DNA of 64,000 nucleotides from Flavobacteriales bacterium (GTDB lineage Bacteria > Bacteroidota > Bacteroidia > Flavobacteriales_F > PHOS-HE28). Below are positions 8,036 through 17,242 of this stretch, piece after piece; the first letter of the stretch is position 1; each line of letters begins with the position of its first letter. Both the position numbers and the translations under genes were made by a program. The notes beneath the pieces are model-generated. The model was given only the letters and a program-made list of their open reading frames with translations. It was not told the origin of the DNA and did not search any database. The stretch is from NCBI GenBank assembly GCA_020635725.1, contig JACJZF010000001.1, positions 1-64,000 of the forward strand, in the 5' to 3' direction.

Positions 8036-9255
8036 TCGATCCGCTGGAGCTGAAGGGCAAGGCCGAGAAGGCCGTGCTGGTAGGGCTGGTCACCGACGAC
8101 CAAGGACCCGAACTGGTGAAGGAGTACCTCGACGAACTCGAGTTCCTGGCCTCCACCGCGGACATCAGCACGCTGAAGCGCTTCACCCAGCGGCTGCACA
8201 AACCCGACGGACGCACCTACATCGGCAGCGGCAAGTTGGCGGAGGTGAAGCAGTGGATGGAGGAGCATGGAGCCGATTGCATCATCTTCGATGACGAGCT
8301 GAGCCCGGCGCAGCAGCGCAACCTGGAGAAGGAGGTGGGCAAGCCCGTGCTCGACCGGCCGCGCCTGATCCTGGACATCTTCGCTCGACGCGCGCGCACC
8401 TCGCACGCCAAGAAGCAGGTGGAGCTGGCGCAGTACGAGTACATGCTGCCACGCCTCACCAAACTGTGGACCCACCTCGAGCGGCAGCGCGGCGGCACCG
8501 GCACGCGCGGCGGCGCGGGCGAGAAGGAGATCGAGACCGACCGTCGCCTGGTACGCGACCGCATCGCCCTGCTCAAGGCCCAGCTCAAGGACATCGACAA
8601 GCAGATGGCCACGCAGCGCGGCAATCGCGGCAAGCTCATCCGCGTGGCGCTGGTGGGCTACACGAACGTGGGCAAGAGCACATTGATGAACCTGCTGAGC
8701 AAGAGCGATGTCTTCGCCGAGAACAAGCTCTTCGCCACGTTGGATACCACCGTGCGCAAGGTGGTGCTCGGCAACCTGCCCTTCCTGCTGAGCGATACGG
8801 TGGGCTTCATCCGCAAGCTCCCGCATCAACTCATCGAGAGCTTCAAGAGCACGCTCGACGAGACCCGCGAGGCCGATCTCCTGCTCCATGTGGTGGACAT
8901 CAGCCACCACAACTTCGAGGAGCAGTTCGAGACCGTGAAGCAGACCCTCGGCGAGATCGGCGCGGGCGACAAGCCCGTGATCGTGGTGTTCAACAAGATC
9001 GACGCCTACCGCCCCGAGCACCACGACCCCGATGACCTGGCTCCGAAGCGCGAGGCCCAGTACACCCTTGATGAGCTGAAGGCCACCTGGATCGCGCGCA
9101 TGACCGGCGAGGAGTGCATCTTCATCAGCGCGGCCGAGAGGCAGAACATCGATGCCTTGCGCAGGCTGCTCTATGAGCGGGTGAAGGCCCTGCATGTGGC
9201 ACGGTATCCGTACGAGAGCGACCTGCTCTTCAAGGACGAGTACCTGGAGCCTTGA
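8032..9255 (+). CDS. hflX: GTPase HflX, ribosome-splitting factor
   Basis: A 407-residue GTPase. The N-terminal HflX domain (GPELVKEYLDELEFLA, then GSGKLAEVKQWMEE) is followed by a coiled region and a TRAFAC GTPase domain with G1 GYTNVGKST near residue 210, G3 DTVGF and G4 NKID. HflX binds 50S subunits and splits stalled ribosomes under stress. The start at 8032 overlaps the cytochrome c stop, and the stop overlaps the next gene's TTG start. Cotranscription with heme proteins and a penicillin-binding protein looks like simple operon packing. Confidence 0.95.
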   Translation: MIDPLELKGKAEKAVLVGLVTDDQGPELVKEYLDELEFLASTADISTLKRFTQRLHKPDGRTYIGSGKLAEVKQWMEEHGADCIIFDDELSPAQQRNLEKEVGKPVLDRPRLILDIFARRARTSHAKKQVELAQYEYMLPRLTKLWTHLERQRGGTGTRGGAGEKEIETDRRLVRDRIALLKAQLKDIDKQMATQRGNRGKLIRVALVGYTNVGKSTLMNLLSKSDVFAENKLFATLDTTVRKVVLGNLPFLLSDTVGFIRKLPHQLIESFKSTLDETREADLLLHVVDISHHNFEEQFETVKQTLGEIGAGDKPVIVVFNKIDAYRPEHHDPDDLAPKREAQYTLDELKATWIARMTGEECIFISAAERQNIDALRRLLYERVKALHVARYPYESDLLFKDEYLEP

Positions 9256-11531
9256 GCGCACGTAAAGCGCCATCCCGACGTTCCTCCAACGTGAAGGGGA
9301 AACGAGGCAAGCCATCATCGAAAGGCCGATCGCGCCTCTGGCTCCGCTTCGCGTTGATCGCCTTCGCCGTGGTCGTCATCGCCTTCTTCGCGCTGTTGCA
9401 GTCGGTGCGGATGGGCGTGTTCGGCGCGCTGCCGAGCGAAGAGGAGCTGCGGTGCATCCGCCACGAGCAGGCCACCCTGGTGCTCGCCGATGATGGCAGC
9501 CTCATCGGCAAGCTCTTCGCGCAGGACCGCACCAACGTCGCCTACGACGACCTGCCCCAGCACCTGATCGACGCGCTCGTCTCCACCGAGGATGCACGCT
9601 TCTTCAGCCATGCCGGTGTCGATGGCCGCAGCTACCTGCGCGTCTTCTTCCGCACACTGCTCGGACGCGACCGGAGCGGCGGCGGAGGCAGCACCATCTC
9701 CCAGCAGGTGGTGAAGAACCTGTACGGGCGTACACGTCATGGACTGCTCACGGTGCCTGTGAACAAGATGAAAGAGGCCCTGGTGGCGCAGCGGCTCGAA
9801 CGCGTGCTACCCAAGAACGACGTGCTCGTGCTCTACTTCAACTCGGTGCCCTTCGGGGAGAACACCTATGGCATCGAAGCGGCGGCGCAGCGCTTCTTCG
9901 ACAAGCCCACCAAGCGGCTCGATGTGCTGGAGAGCGCGGTGCTCGTGGGCATGCTGAAGGCCAACACCTCCTACAACCCGCGGCTCTACCCCGAGCGCTC
10001 CAAGGGGCGCCGGGACCAGGTACTCGAGCTGATGCATGGCCGTGGCCACCTGAGCCGAGCACGCACCGACAGCCTTCGCGCGGAGCCGCTCACGCTCCGC
10101 TACACCGGCGGTGATGCCCTGGACCTGCATGGCTACTTCAATCAGCAGGTGGCTGCACAAGCCCGCACGATCCTGAAGGAGATCGAGCGTAGCACGGGCG
10201 TGCGGCACGATCTGGAGAAAGACGGTCTGCGCATCATCACCACGCTCGATGCGCGGCTGCAGCGCATGGCGGCGGATGCGGCGCACGCCCAGCTCGCAGC
10301 CATGCAGCCGAAGCTGGATCGGGAATTGCGGGCGAGCAAGGCACGCGGCGCCTGGGAGAAACGCTTCCGTGGCCGTCGGTCCGCGGCGTGGAAGGCGAAT
10401 GCCAGCTCGCGCTTCGAGCTGTACGAGCACAGCGGTAGGCGCGTGGACACCTTGAGCTACCGTGACAGCCTCTGGCACTACCACCGCCTGCTGAACGCAT
10501 CCTTCCTCGCCATCGAACCCACCACCGGCGCCGTGCGCGCCTGGGTGGGCGGCAATGACCACCGCTATCTGCCCTACGACCTGGTGCAAGCACGGCGCTC
10601 CGTGGCCAGCACCATCAAACCCATTGTCTATGCGGCGGCGCTGGAGCGCGGCATGGAGCCGTGCGATTACCTGGACAACACGAAACGCACCTACGGGGAG
10701 TACGACGATTGGGAGCCGGACAACTTTGGCAAGGACACCACCGAGGGAGAAGTGGCCATGTGGCACGCTTTGGCGCGAAGCATGAACCGGCCCACCGTGG
10801 ACCTGTACTTCCGTGTTGGCGCGGACAAGTTGCGGCGCACGATGCAGCGCCTCGGTCTTCCTGCCGATGATGCCGACAAGCCGGCCGTGGCACTTGGCGC
10901 TTCCTCCATCTCGCTCCTCGAACTTCTCACCGCGTATGCAGCCTTCGCTAATGGCGGGTCGCGCATCCGTCCGCAGCTGATCCAGCGCATCACCGATGCG
11001 AACGGGAAGGTGATCTACAAAGCGCCGCGCCAGGCACGCGAAGCGGTGTTGAGCAATTCGACCGCCGCTGGGATCACCACCATGCTGCAACGCGCGGTGA
11101 ACGAAGGGACGGGCGCCGCGCTGCGCGGCAGGTACGCGCTGAAAGGCCCCTATGCCGGTAAGACCGGGACCTCTCAGGACTATACCGATGCGTGGTTCGT
11201 GGCGTACACATCAGGCCTTGTCGTCGGGAGCTGGGTAGGCGCCTTCGACCCGTCCATCCGTTTCACCAGCGCGAACGGCACAGGTGGGCAGCTGGCCCTG
11301 CCCGTGGTGGGTCAGGTGCTGCGTGGGATCGAAGCGAACGCCGCCATGCGCAAGCGCTATGTCACCGACTTCGGGTGGATGGATGGGCCCGTGGACATGG
11401 ATTGCCCGCCTACGCGCACGGAAGGCGCCGTGGCGCGCTTCATGGAGCGGCTCTTCCACCCGAGCACCCCCGACACGCTCGAGGAGAAAGGTCCGAGCTT
11501 CTTCGAGCGCCTCTTCAAGAAGAAGGAATGA
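9252..11531 (+). CDS. Bifunctional penicillin-binding protein 1A (glycosyltransferase/transpeptidase)
   Basis: A 759-residue class A PBP. Residues 1-27 are basic, followed by a single membrane helix (about 29-48). The glycosyltransferase domain shows its catalytic motif as STEDARFFSHAGVD (Glu near 112) and GGSTISQQ. The transpeptidase domain shows the active Ser as STIKP near 452, then SMN, then KTGTS near 637. It polymerises and crosslinks peptidoglycan. The start appears to be a TTG at 9252 overlapping the hflX stop, and a GTG a few codons later is the alternative. Its 3' end overlaps the convergent acyltransferase gene by 17 bases. Confidence 0.92.
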   Translation: MSARKAPSRRSSNVKGKRGKPSSKGRSRLWLRFALIAFAVVVIAFFALLQSVRMGVFGALPSEEELRCIRHEQATLVLADDGSLIGKLFAQDRTNVAYDDLPQHLIDALVSTEDARFFSHAGVDGRSYLRVFFRTLLGRDRSGGGGSTISQQVVKNLYGRTRHGLLTVPVNKMKEALVAQRLERVLPKNDVLVLYFNSVPFGENTYGIEAAAQRFFDKPTKRLDVLESAVLVGMLKANTSYNPRLYPERSKGRRDQVLELMHGRGHLSRARTDSLRAEPLTLRYTGGDALDLHGYFNQQVAAQARTILKEIERSTGVRHDLEKDGLRIITTLDARLQRMAADAAHAQLAAMQPKLDRELRASKARGAWEKRFRGRRSAAWKANASSRFELYEHSGRRVDTLSYRDSLWHYHRLLNASFLAIEPTTGAVRAWVGGNDHRYLPYDLVQARRSVASTIKPIVYAAALERGMEPCDYLDNTKRTYGEYDDWEPDNFGKDTTEGEVAMWHALARSMNRPTVDLYFRVGADKLRRTMQRLGLPADDADKPAVALGASSISLLELLTAYAAFANGGSRIRPQLIQRITDANGKVIYKAPRQAREAVLSNSTAAGITTMLQRAVNEGTGAALRGRYALKGPYAGKTGTSQDYTDAWFVAYTSGLVVGSWVGAFDPSIRFTSANGTGGQLALPVVGQVLRGIEANAAMRKRYVTDFGWMDGPVDMDCPPTRTEGAVARFMERLFHPSTPDTLEEKGPSFFERLFKKKE

Positions 11532-12603
11532 GCTTGCGGCTCAGCGGTTCGCGCCAGGCCATGAAACGCCGCTCCCAGAAGCGGTACACCAGCCAGGAGA
11601 GCACGAGCGAGAGCAGCCAGAAAAGCAGATAGAAGACAAGGCCCTGCCCCGCATCACACCCATCGTAGAGGCCTGCATAGAGCGCACGCAGCGGTTGGTG
11701 CACGAGGTAGAGCGCGTAGCTCACCACGCTGATGAAGACCACGGGACGGCCCCAGCGCGGAGACCCGCGCCACTGCGACAGAGCGGGCAGCAGCATGGCC
11801 ATGCTCAGCGCATTCAGCGTGAAATACAGATGCGCGGTGAACCACAGATGCGCATCGCCATAGGCCAACGCGCACAGCAGCATCCCCAGCACGCCGATCA
11901 AGATGAGCGGCAACCGCCATGTGCGCCACTGCGTGGAGAACGCGCCCTCGAGCCAGGCCATGAGCATACCGAATCCGATCGTATCGAAGCGCGTGATGCC
12001 CAATTTGCGCGCGCCGCTCTCCAGCTCGAACACCGATCCATAGGAGGTCACCATCTGAAGTCGGCACCAGGTCGAAGCGCTGATCAATAGCAGGGTGACC
12101 ACCAGGAACGCCGTGCGAGGTCGATCCCTGGCGACACCGAGCGCCGCGAAGAGCAGCAGGGGGAAGAGCAGGTAATACCATTCCTCCACCACCAAGGACC
12201 ACGACTCCCAGAAGAAGAGGTCCACGTTCTTCCAGGCATCCTGAAGGAACAGGAAATAGCCCCAGAGGTTATGATTCAGCAGGCCGTGCGCCACACCGAG
12301 GTGCACCAACGCGATGTTGATGACCAGGAACAGGTAGTAGTTGGGCAGGGTGCGCAGCCAGCGCCGCTGCCAGAAATCGAGCAGGCGGCGGTGCCATGGC
12401 ACCTCTTGCATGGTTGCATAACGCAGCAGGATACCGCCGATCAAGTAGCCACTCAGCACGAAGAAGAGATCGACGCCGTCGACCACCACCCGCGTGGGCA
12501 CCGGAACGAAACGCGCGAGCACATCGGCATTGTGCCAGAAGACCACGAGCAGGATCGCCGCGGCGCGCATGAGGTCGAGCCCGAAGATCCGGGAGCCGTG
12601 CAT
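11515..12603 (-). CDS. Acyltransferase-3 family membrane protein (OafA/YrhL-like)
   Basis: A 362-residue polytopic membrane protein with about ten helices. It starts RIFGLDLMRAAAILLVVFWH, with the conserved His of the acyltransferase-3 family, and contains GVDLFFVLSGYLIGGILL, the hallmark second-helix region. Such enzymes O-acylate surface polysaccharides or lipids. The acceptor cannot be told from the neighbours. It is a single gene with its own -7 box five bases before the ATG, and its 3' end overlaps the PBP gene on the other strand. Confidence 0.88.
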   Translation of the reverse strand: MHGSRIFGLDLMRAAAILLVVFWHNADVLARFVPVPTRVVVDGVDLFFVLSGYLIGGILLRYATMQEVPWHRRLLDFWQRRWLRTLPNYYLFLVINIALVHLGVAHGLLNHNLWGYFLFLQDAWKNVDLFFWESWSLVVEEWYYLLFPLLLFAALGVARDRPRTAFLVVTLLLISASTWCRLQMVTSYGSVFELESGARKLGITRFDTIGFGMLMAWLEGAFSTQWRTWRLPLILIGVLGMLLCALAYGDAHLWFTAHLYFTLNALSMAMLLPALSQWRGSPRWGRPVVFISVVSYALYLVHQPLRALYAGLYDGCDAGQGLVFYLLFWLLSLVLSWLVYRFWERRFMAWREPLSRKLIPSS

Positions 12604-12608
12604 CGGGG

Positions 12609-12616
12609 TGAAAGTA
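12609..12616 (-). promoter_or_regulatory. -7 box (TACTTTCA) for the acyltransferase-3 gene
   Basis: The minus strand reads TACTTTCA five bases before the ATG at 12603. It matches the common pattern except at the last base. Confidence 0.45.
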
Positions 12617-12641
12617 GCTGGCTAGATATCTGAGGATATGA

Positions 12642-14045
12642 TCACCAGGGAATCAGGTATCCGAGGTTCAGAAGCCAAACACGGTGCTTTGCGGTGACCT
12701 CATTCGAATACAGAATAGAGTTCCAATCCTCCACGAAGTCGGTGACGCTGGGCTGATAACGGAGGTCCACGAAAATCTCTGACCGTTCACGCTTCCACGA
12801 TACACCCAAACCCAAGGTATAAGCCCAGTCGTACTTCACGTACTGGCCACTCCCGGGCCGATCGCCAAAGGACATCGTCCAAGGGTACGCCAATTCGACT
12901 CCGTTGCGCAACCGACCTCGATACAAAATGTCGTAGCCGCCAACTCCTCGGGCGAACACCAGACCCGCCAACGCAAAGGGCCTAAGCTCACCGTGGCCAT
13001 GAGCATAGCGCACGAGAAGCGGCAACTCCAGGTAGTTCATTCGCAGACGATCGTTCCTATCCGTCGTACGCGGATGCCATTGAGCCCTCCAGCCTCGCTG
13101 GGTGAAGGCCAGCTCAGGCTGCAGACTGAAGTGCTCATTCAATCGCACGCTAACCACCACGGCGGTTGCCATGCCTGACCACGGTTCAGCTCCATCCACA
13201 ACTCGTTCCTGCTCCTCCGGCAAAGAAGCCTGGAACAGGATGGAGGTATACGATGCTCCTAAGCGCTGGCCGATGGATATACGTGCCGGCTTCTTCGCTT
13301 CGGCAATGGACGCACTATCCTTCGCCACAGGCTTACGCTTCCCCAGGTCGCGACTATATCCAACGGAGAACATCAACGTACGCTGCAACGCCTTCTCAGG
13401 AATCGTCTGGTCATTGCTGCTTTCCGGATAGTAGAAATCGTTCAGTTCATCAACGTACTGAATCATCATGTTGGTCATTCCGCGCATGTATCCCACGTCC
13501 AATCCTATCCGCGACCGTTCAAACGAATAGGTCACCGAGCCTCGGGCAAGCAATGACATCTCGTACATGGGCATCTGGTAGTTGAAGCCCAGATCACCCT
13601 GGCGGCCGATAGGAAGCCTGCTCGGATCAAAATGCTCATCGTACTGATAGCGGAAGCTGCCCCGCATATTCAAGGCGAACGCCAGTCCTAGAGCAGGTGT
13701 GAATTGAACATGGCCTTTCTCCAGCCTCATTCCCAGTGCGAGCGGCACCTGCACGTACCCGGTGCGATACTGTTCCTTGCCGTCAGACAGGCCAAGCCCC
13801 TTTTGGATGAAGCCCGCCCCGCTCTGCACAACGAGTCTCTTCGACAACGATACCTCCACCGGTATCTCGAAGTAAAAACCCGCGATCCGGGACATGTTGT
13901 TGTTCCACTCATCAACAACTCCTGAACCGCCACCACTGACTGCCCAATTGGTCCATGCGATTCCAGCGCGGTGTCCAATCGATACTTGTCCAAAACCAAC
14001 ACCCACGACCACAAAAAGGTGTGTTATCAGCAGGACCAGCCTCAT
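12642..14045 (-). CDS. Outer membrane protein with two tandem beta-barrel domains
   Basis: A 467-residue protein with a signal peptide (MRLVLLITHLFVVVGVGFG). It consists of two related halves. Residues about 20-245 start VSIGHRAGIAWTNWA and residues about 255-467 start ISIGQRLGASYTS. Each half has alternating hydrophobic strands like the small PorT/OMP_b-brl_2 type barrels of Bacteroidota (compare YVQVPLALGM with YLELPLLVRY). The function is unknown. It lies 17 bases after the ABC transporter gene but has a -7 box inside that gap, so it may also be transcribed alone. Confidence 0.75.
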   Translation of the reverse strand: MRLVLLITHLFVVVGVGFGQVSIGHRAGIAWTNWAVSGGGSGVVDEWNNNMSRIAGFYFEIPVEVSLSKRLVVQSGAGFIQKGLGLSDGKEQYRTGYVQVPLALGMRLEKGHVQFTPALGLAFALNMRGSFRYQYDEHFDPSRLPIGRQGDLGFNYQMPMYEMSLLARGSVTYSFERSRIGLDVGYMRGMTNMMIQYVDELNDFYYPESSNDQTIPEKALQRTLMFSVGYSRDLGKRKPVAKDSASIAEAKKPARISIGQRLGASYTSILFQASLPEEQERVVDGAEPWSGMATAVVVSVRLNEHFSLQPELAFTQRGWRAQWHPRTTDRNDRLRMNYLELPLLVRYAHGHGELRPFALAGLVFARGVGGYDILYRGRLRNGVELAYPWTMSFGDRPGSGQYVKYDWAYTLGLGVSWKRERSEIFVDLRYQPSVTDFVEDWNSILYSNEVTAKHRVWLLNLGYLIPW

Positions 14046-14049
14046 GTTC

Positions 14050-14057
14050 CGAAGGTA
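14050..14057 (-). promoter_or_regulatory. -7 box (TACCTTCG) in the gap before the tandem-barrel protein
   Basis: The minus strand reads TACCTTCG four bases before the ATG at 14045, entirely inside the short gap after the ABC transporter stop. It suggests independent transcription of the outer membrane protein. Confidence 0.5.
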
Positions 14058-14062
14058 TGAAC

Positions 14063-15910
14063 CTACGCGAACGCCTGCATGTCGCACAGCCGACGGTATT
14101 GCCCGCCGGCCGCGTACAGCTCCGCGTGGGTGCCGCGCTCGATGATGCGGCCCTTGTCGATCACGCAGATCTCATCGCAATGCTGGATGGTGCTGAGGCG
14201 GTGCGCGATCACCACGCTGGTCCGCCCCTCCATCATCTTGATCAGCGCTTCCTGCACCAGCCGCTCGCTTTCCGTGTCCAGGGCGCTGGTGGCTTCGTCG
14301 AGGATCAAGATCGGCGGGTTCTTAAGCACCGCGCGCGCGATGGCGAGCCGCTGCTTCTGCCCGCCGCTCAACCGATTGCCGCCATCGCCGATGTTCGTCT
14401 GGTAGCCGTTCGGCAGCCGCATGATGAACTCATGCGCATTGGCGATCCGCGCCGCCCGTTCGACATCGGCCTGACTCGTGCCAGGTGAACCGAAGGCGAT
14501 GTTGTTGGCCACGGTGTCATTGAAGAGGATGCTGTCCTGCGTGACGATGCCCATCAAGGCCCGGAGGTCGGTGATGCGCAGGTCGCGCACGTCGTTGCCG
14601 TCGATGAGCAAGGCGCCGCTCGACACATCAAAGAAGCGCGGCAGCAGGTTCGCGAGGGTGGTCTTGCCGCCGCCGCTCATGCCCACCAGCGCCACGCTCC
14701 TGCCCTTGGGCACCACCAGGTCGATTTCCTGCAGCACCGCAGCACGGTCGTGCGTCCCTTCCTTCGGTGCCGTCTCGTAGGCGAAGCTCACATCGCGGTA
14801 CTCGATCGCATGCTCGAAGGCAGCGATCGGACGAGCATTCGGGCGTTCCTTCACCGTCTTCTCCACGCCCAGCAGGTCGAAGATGCGCTGGCCGCTGGCA
14901 CCGCCGCGGGTGATGCCGCTCCATCCTTGGGAGAAGCCCTTGATCGGCGCGAGCAGCTGGGAGAAGATGATGATGAAACCGAGGAAATTATCGCCTGTGA
15001 GCGACGGGTTGTCGCCGAGCACCAACGAGCCGCCGATGTACGCGATGGCCGCCATCACGGCCGCGCCCATGGTCTCGCTCAACGGCGATGCGATGTCCTG
15101 CCGGTTGAGCATGGCGATGCTGCCGCGCGTGAGCAGGTCGTTCTCCCGCTCGAAGCGGCGGCGCATGTCGGCCTCGCCGTTGAAAGCCTTGATCACGCGG
15201 ATGCCCGTAAGCGTCTCTTCCACCCGTGCGAGCAAGTCGGCGCTCTTCTCCTGCACCCGCGCGCTCTTGCGCTTGAGGCTCTTGCTGATGCGTGCGATCA
15301 GCAGACCGCTCACGGGCAGCATGAGCAACGAGATGATCGTGAGCTGCGGCGAGAGCGTGATCATGGTCGCCAGGAAGAGCACCACGGCGATGGGCTCGCG
15401 GAAGATCATCTCGATGTAGTACATCACGGAATACTCGACCACTCCCATGTCGTTCGTGATCAACGAGAGCAGGTCCCCCTTGCGCTCGTTGGTATGGTAG
15501 CGCAAGGGCAGTTCCAGGAGCTTGTCGTAGATGCGGGAACGGATGTCGCGCACGATGAGGTTCCGGAAGTTGCAGATGGCCACTACCGCGAGGTACCGGA
15601 ACACGTTCTTGAGCAGGAAGAGCACCACCACGCCGATGCTGATGACCAGCAGGGCGCCCATGGGCCCGCGCTGCTCGATCTGCTGGGTGAGGAACCAGTT
15701 GAAGGTGCCTTCCAGCCCCTCGCGCGTCCATAGCTCGGCAGGTCGCTGATGCACGGGTTGCACCTGGCCGAGCAGCAGGCGCAGGAAGGGGATGAACAGC
15801 AGCAACGAGGCCAGGTGGAAGACCGTGGCGATCAGGTTGAAGAGCGCGTTGAGGAACGCGAAATGCCGATAGGGCGCGCCGAAGCGGAGGATCCGGAAGA
15901 AGTTACGCAT
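14063..15910 (-). CDS. ABC exporter, MsbA/lipid-exporter type (fused membrane and ATPase domains)
   Basis: A 615-residue half-transporter. Residues 1-340 contain six membrane helices with the coupling region. The ATPase domain follows, with Walker A GMSGGGKTT near 408, signature LSGGQKQR, Walker B ILILDEATSALD and the switch His in VVIAHRLSTI. It acts as a homodimer, and in this phylum such genes are usually annotated as lipid A/multidrug exporters. I chose the ATG at 15910 (MRNFFRILRFG) because it gives the family length and sits 12 bases after a -7 box. The much longer upstream reading is antisense to rbfA and a methyltransferase. Confidence 0.92.
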   Translation of the reverse strand: MRNFFRILRFGAPYRHFAFLNALFNLIATVFHLASLLLFIPFLRLLLGQVQPVHQRPAELWTREGLEGTFNWFLTQQIEQRGPMGALLVISIGVVVLFLLKNVFRYLAVVAICNFRNLIVRDIRSRIYDKLLELPLRYHTNERKGDLLSLITNDMGVVEYSVMYYIEMIFREPIAVVLFLATMITLSPQLTIISLLMLPVSGLLIARISKSLKRKSARVQEKSADLLARVEETLTGIRVIKAFNGEADMRRRFERENDLLTRGSIAMLNRQDIASPLSETMGAAVMAAIAYIGGSLVLGDNPSLTGDNFLGFIIIFSQLLAPIKGFSQGWSGITRGGASGQRIFDLLGVEKTVKERPNARPIAAFEHAIEYRDVSFAYETAPKEGTHDRAAVLQEIDLVVPKGRSVALVGMSGGGKTTLANLLPRFFDVSSGALLIDGNDVRDLRITDLRALMGIVTQDSILFNDTVANNIAFGSPGTSQADVERAARIANAHEFIMRLPNGYQTNIGDGGNRLSGGQKQRLAIARAVLKNPPILILDEATSALDTESERLVQEALIKMMEGRTSVVIAHRLSTIQHCDEICVIDKGRIIERGTHAELYAAGGQYRRLCDMQAFA

Positions 15911-15922
15911 CGCTGGCGGACA

Positions 15923-15930
15923 CGAAGGTA
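15923..15930 (-). promoter_or_regulatory. -7 box (TACCTTCG) for the ABC exporter
   Basis: The minus strand reads TACCTTCG twelve bases before the ATG at 15910. Together with the rbfA box at 15974 it forms a divergent promoter pair. Confidence 0.6.
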
Positions 15931-15973
15931 GGGGCGGCTCGTCACCCCGGCCTCCGAGCCGGGGTCGCGCCCC

Positions 15974-15981
15974 TACCTTCG
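15974..15981 (+). promoter_or_regulatory. -7 box (TACCTTCG) for rbfA
   Basis: TACCTTCG lies seven bases before the rbfA ATG at 15989. Confidence 0.6.
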
Positions 15982-15988
15982 CCGCGCG

Positions 15989-16327
15989 ATGGACAGCATC
16001 AGACAGAACAAGGTGAACAGCCTGCTGCAGAAGGAGCTCGCGGAGATCCTCCTCGTGGAGGGCCGCCACCTGCTCCCCGGCAGCCTGATCACGGTGACCG
16101 GGGTACGGGTGAGCCCGGACCTGGGCGTGGCCAAGGTGTACGTGAGCCTCTTCCCTGTGAAGGACAAGCAGGCGGCGATCGAACGCATCAAGGAGCACGC
16201 GCACCGTCTCCGTGGGCAGCTCGGCGGCCGTATCGGCAAGCAGATGCGCGTGGTGCCGGAGCTGCTCTTCTACGTGGACGATTCCCTGGATCGCGCCGAG
16301 GCCATCGATAAGCTCTTGAAAGGTTGA
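15989..16327 (+). CDS. rbfA: 30S ribosome-binding factor A
   Basis: A 112-residue KH-fold protein needed for late maturation of the 30S subunit and 16S rRNA 5' end. The sequence shows the typical N-terminus (IRQNKVNSLLQKELAEIL), the central segment VSPDLGVAKVYVS and the conserved end ELLFYVDDSLDRAEAIDKLL. The length is normal. It stands first in a rightward series with a methyltransferase and a lipoprotein-type permease, an order common in Bacteroidota. Confidence 0.96.
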   Translation: MDSIRQNKVNSLLQKELAEILLVEGRHLLPGSLITVTGVRVSPDLGVAKVYVSLFPVKDKQAAIERIKEHAHRLRGQLGGRIGKQMRVVPELLFYVDDSLDRAEAIDKLLKG

Positions 16328-16423
16328 TGGTTGGGGGTTGACCCTCGCCATTGAGGGTTGCCCGAATCGCGCGAACTCCAACATCCAACCAGCACCCCCA
16401 ACCTGCACAGAGAACAGGACCAG
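16328..16423. repeat. Short GGTTG-rich intergenic spacer
   Basis: This 96-base gap contains GTTGATGGTTGGGGGTTG on the plus strand and CCAACATCCAACC later, i.e. the same GGTTG-type words in both orientations. It resembles the larger G-rich tract at 36131. No gene or clear promoter is seen. Confidence 0.45.
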
Positions 16424-17242
16424 ATGCAATACGATCCCGTCAAGCGCCGGTTGGGCGTGGTCTTCAACCGGACGCCCTTCCTGCGCAAGCTCTTCTACCG
16501 TCTGCTTGACCTGCTGCTGCTGCGCTGCTGGCACATCCAGCGGGAACTGCGCGCTTGGATCGCAGGATGCGATGCCGCAGGCAAGCCTGTCAGCAGCATC
16601 TACGACGCCGGTGCCGGCTTCGGGCAGTACAGCTATTGGCTGAGCGGTAAATTGCCCAAGGCCCGGATCACCGCCATCGACGTGAAGGAGGAGCAGGTGG
16701 CCGATTGCAATGCCTTCTTCCAGCGCATCGGTCGGCCGCAGGTACGGTTCGAGGTGGGCGATGTGACGCGCTTCCAGCAACCGGACAGCTTCGACCTGGT
16801 GGTGTGCGTGGATGTGATGGAGCACATCCTCGAGGACGAGGCCGCATTGCGTTGCTACAGCACCTCGCTCAAGGAAGGCGGCATGCTCATCATCAGCACA
16901 CCGAGCGATCAGGGCGGCAGCGACGTGCATGAGGAGGGCGAGGGCTCATTCATCGAAGAGCATGTGCGCGACGGCTATAACATCGACGATATCCGCGCGA
17001 AGGCCCTGCGAAACGGCTTCAACAAGGTGGAGGCGCGGTACAGCTACGGCGCACCCGGTAAGATCAGTTGGAAGCTCAGCATGAAGTGGCCACTGCTCAT
17101 GCTCCAGGCCAGCAAGCTCTTCTTCATCATCCTGCCCTTCTATTATCTCATCGCCTACCCCATCGCCTTCGTGCTGAACATGGCCGATGTGCGCATGCGG
17201 CACAAGACGGGGACGGGATTGATCGTGAAGGCGTGGAAGTAA
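16424..17242 (+). CDS. Class I SAM-dependent methyltransferase
   Basis: A 272-residue protein with the SAM-binding motif I as DAGAGFGQYSYWL near residues 60-72, followed by a motif II acidic residue (TAIDVKEEQ) and a post-motif DLVVCVDVMEHI. The C-terminal 70 residues contain a hydrophobic stretch (LFFIILPFYYLIAYPIAF) that could bind the membrane, so the substrate may be a lipid or quinone-like molecule. The substrate is unknown. I chose the ATG at 16424 (MQYDPVKRRLG), since the 22 extra residues upstream are encoded by repeat sequence. Confidence 0.85.
   Translation: MQYDPVKRRLGVVFNRTPFLRKLFYRLLDLLLLRCWHIQRELRAWIAGCDAAGKPVSSIYDAGAGFGQYSYWLSGKLPKARITAIDVKEEQVADCNAFFQRIGRPQVRFEVGDVTRFQQPDSFDLVVCVDVMEHILEDEAALRCYSTSLKEGGMLIISTPSDQGGSDVHEEGEGSFIEEHVRDGYNIDDIRAKALRNGFNKVEARYSYGAPGKISWKLSMKWPLLMLQASKLFFIILPFYYLIAYPIAFVLNMADVRMRHKTGTGLIVKAWK

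Noticed and set aside
8005..9318. 437-codon open frame on the minus strand
   Set aside because: It is antisense to hflX and has no recognisable domain.
14063..16930. Extended 955-codon start for the ABC exporter
   Set aside because: The extra 340 codons are antisense to rbfA and the methyltransferase. A -7 box and the family length support the start at 15910.
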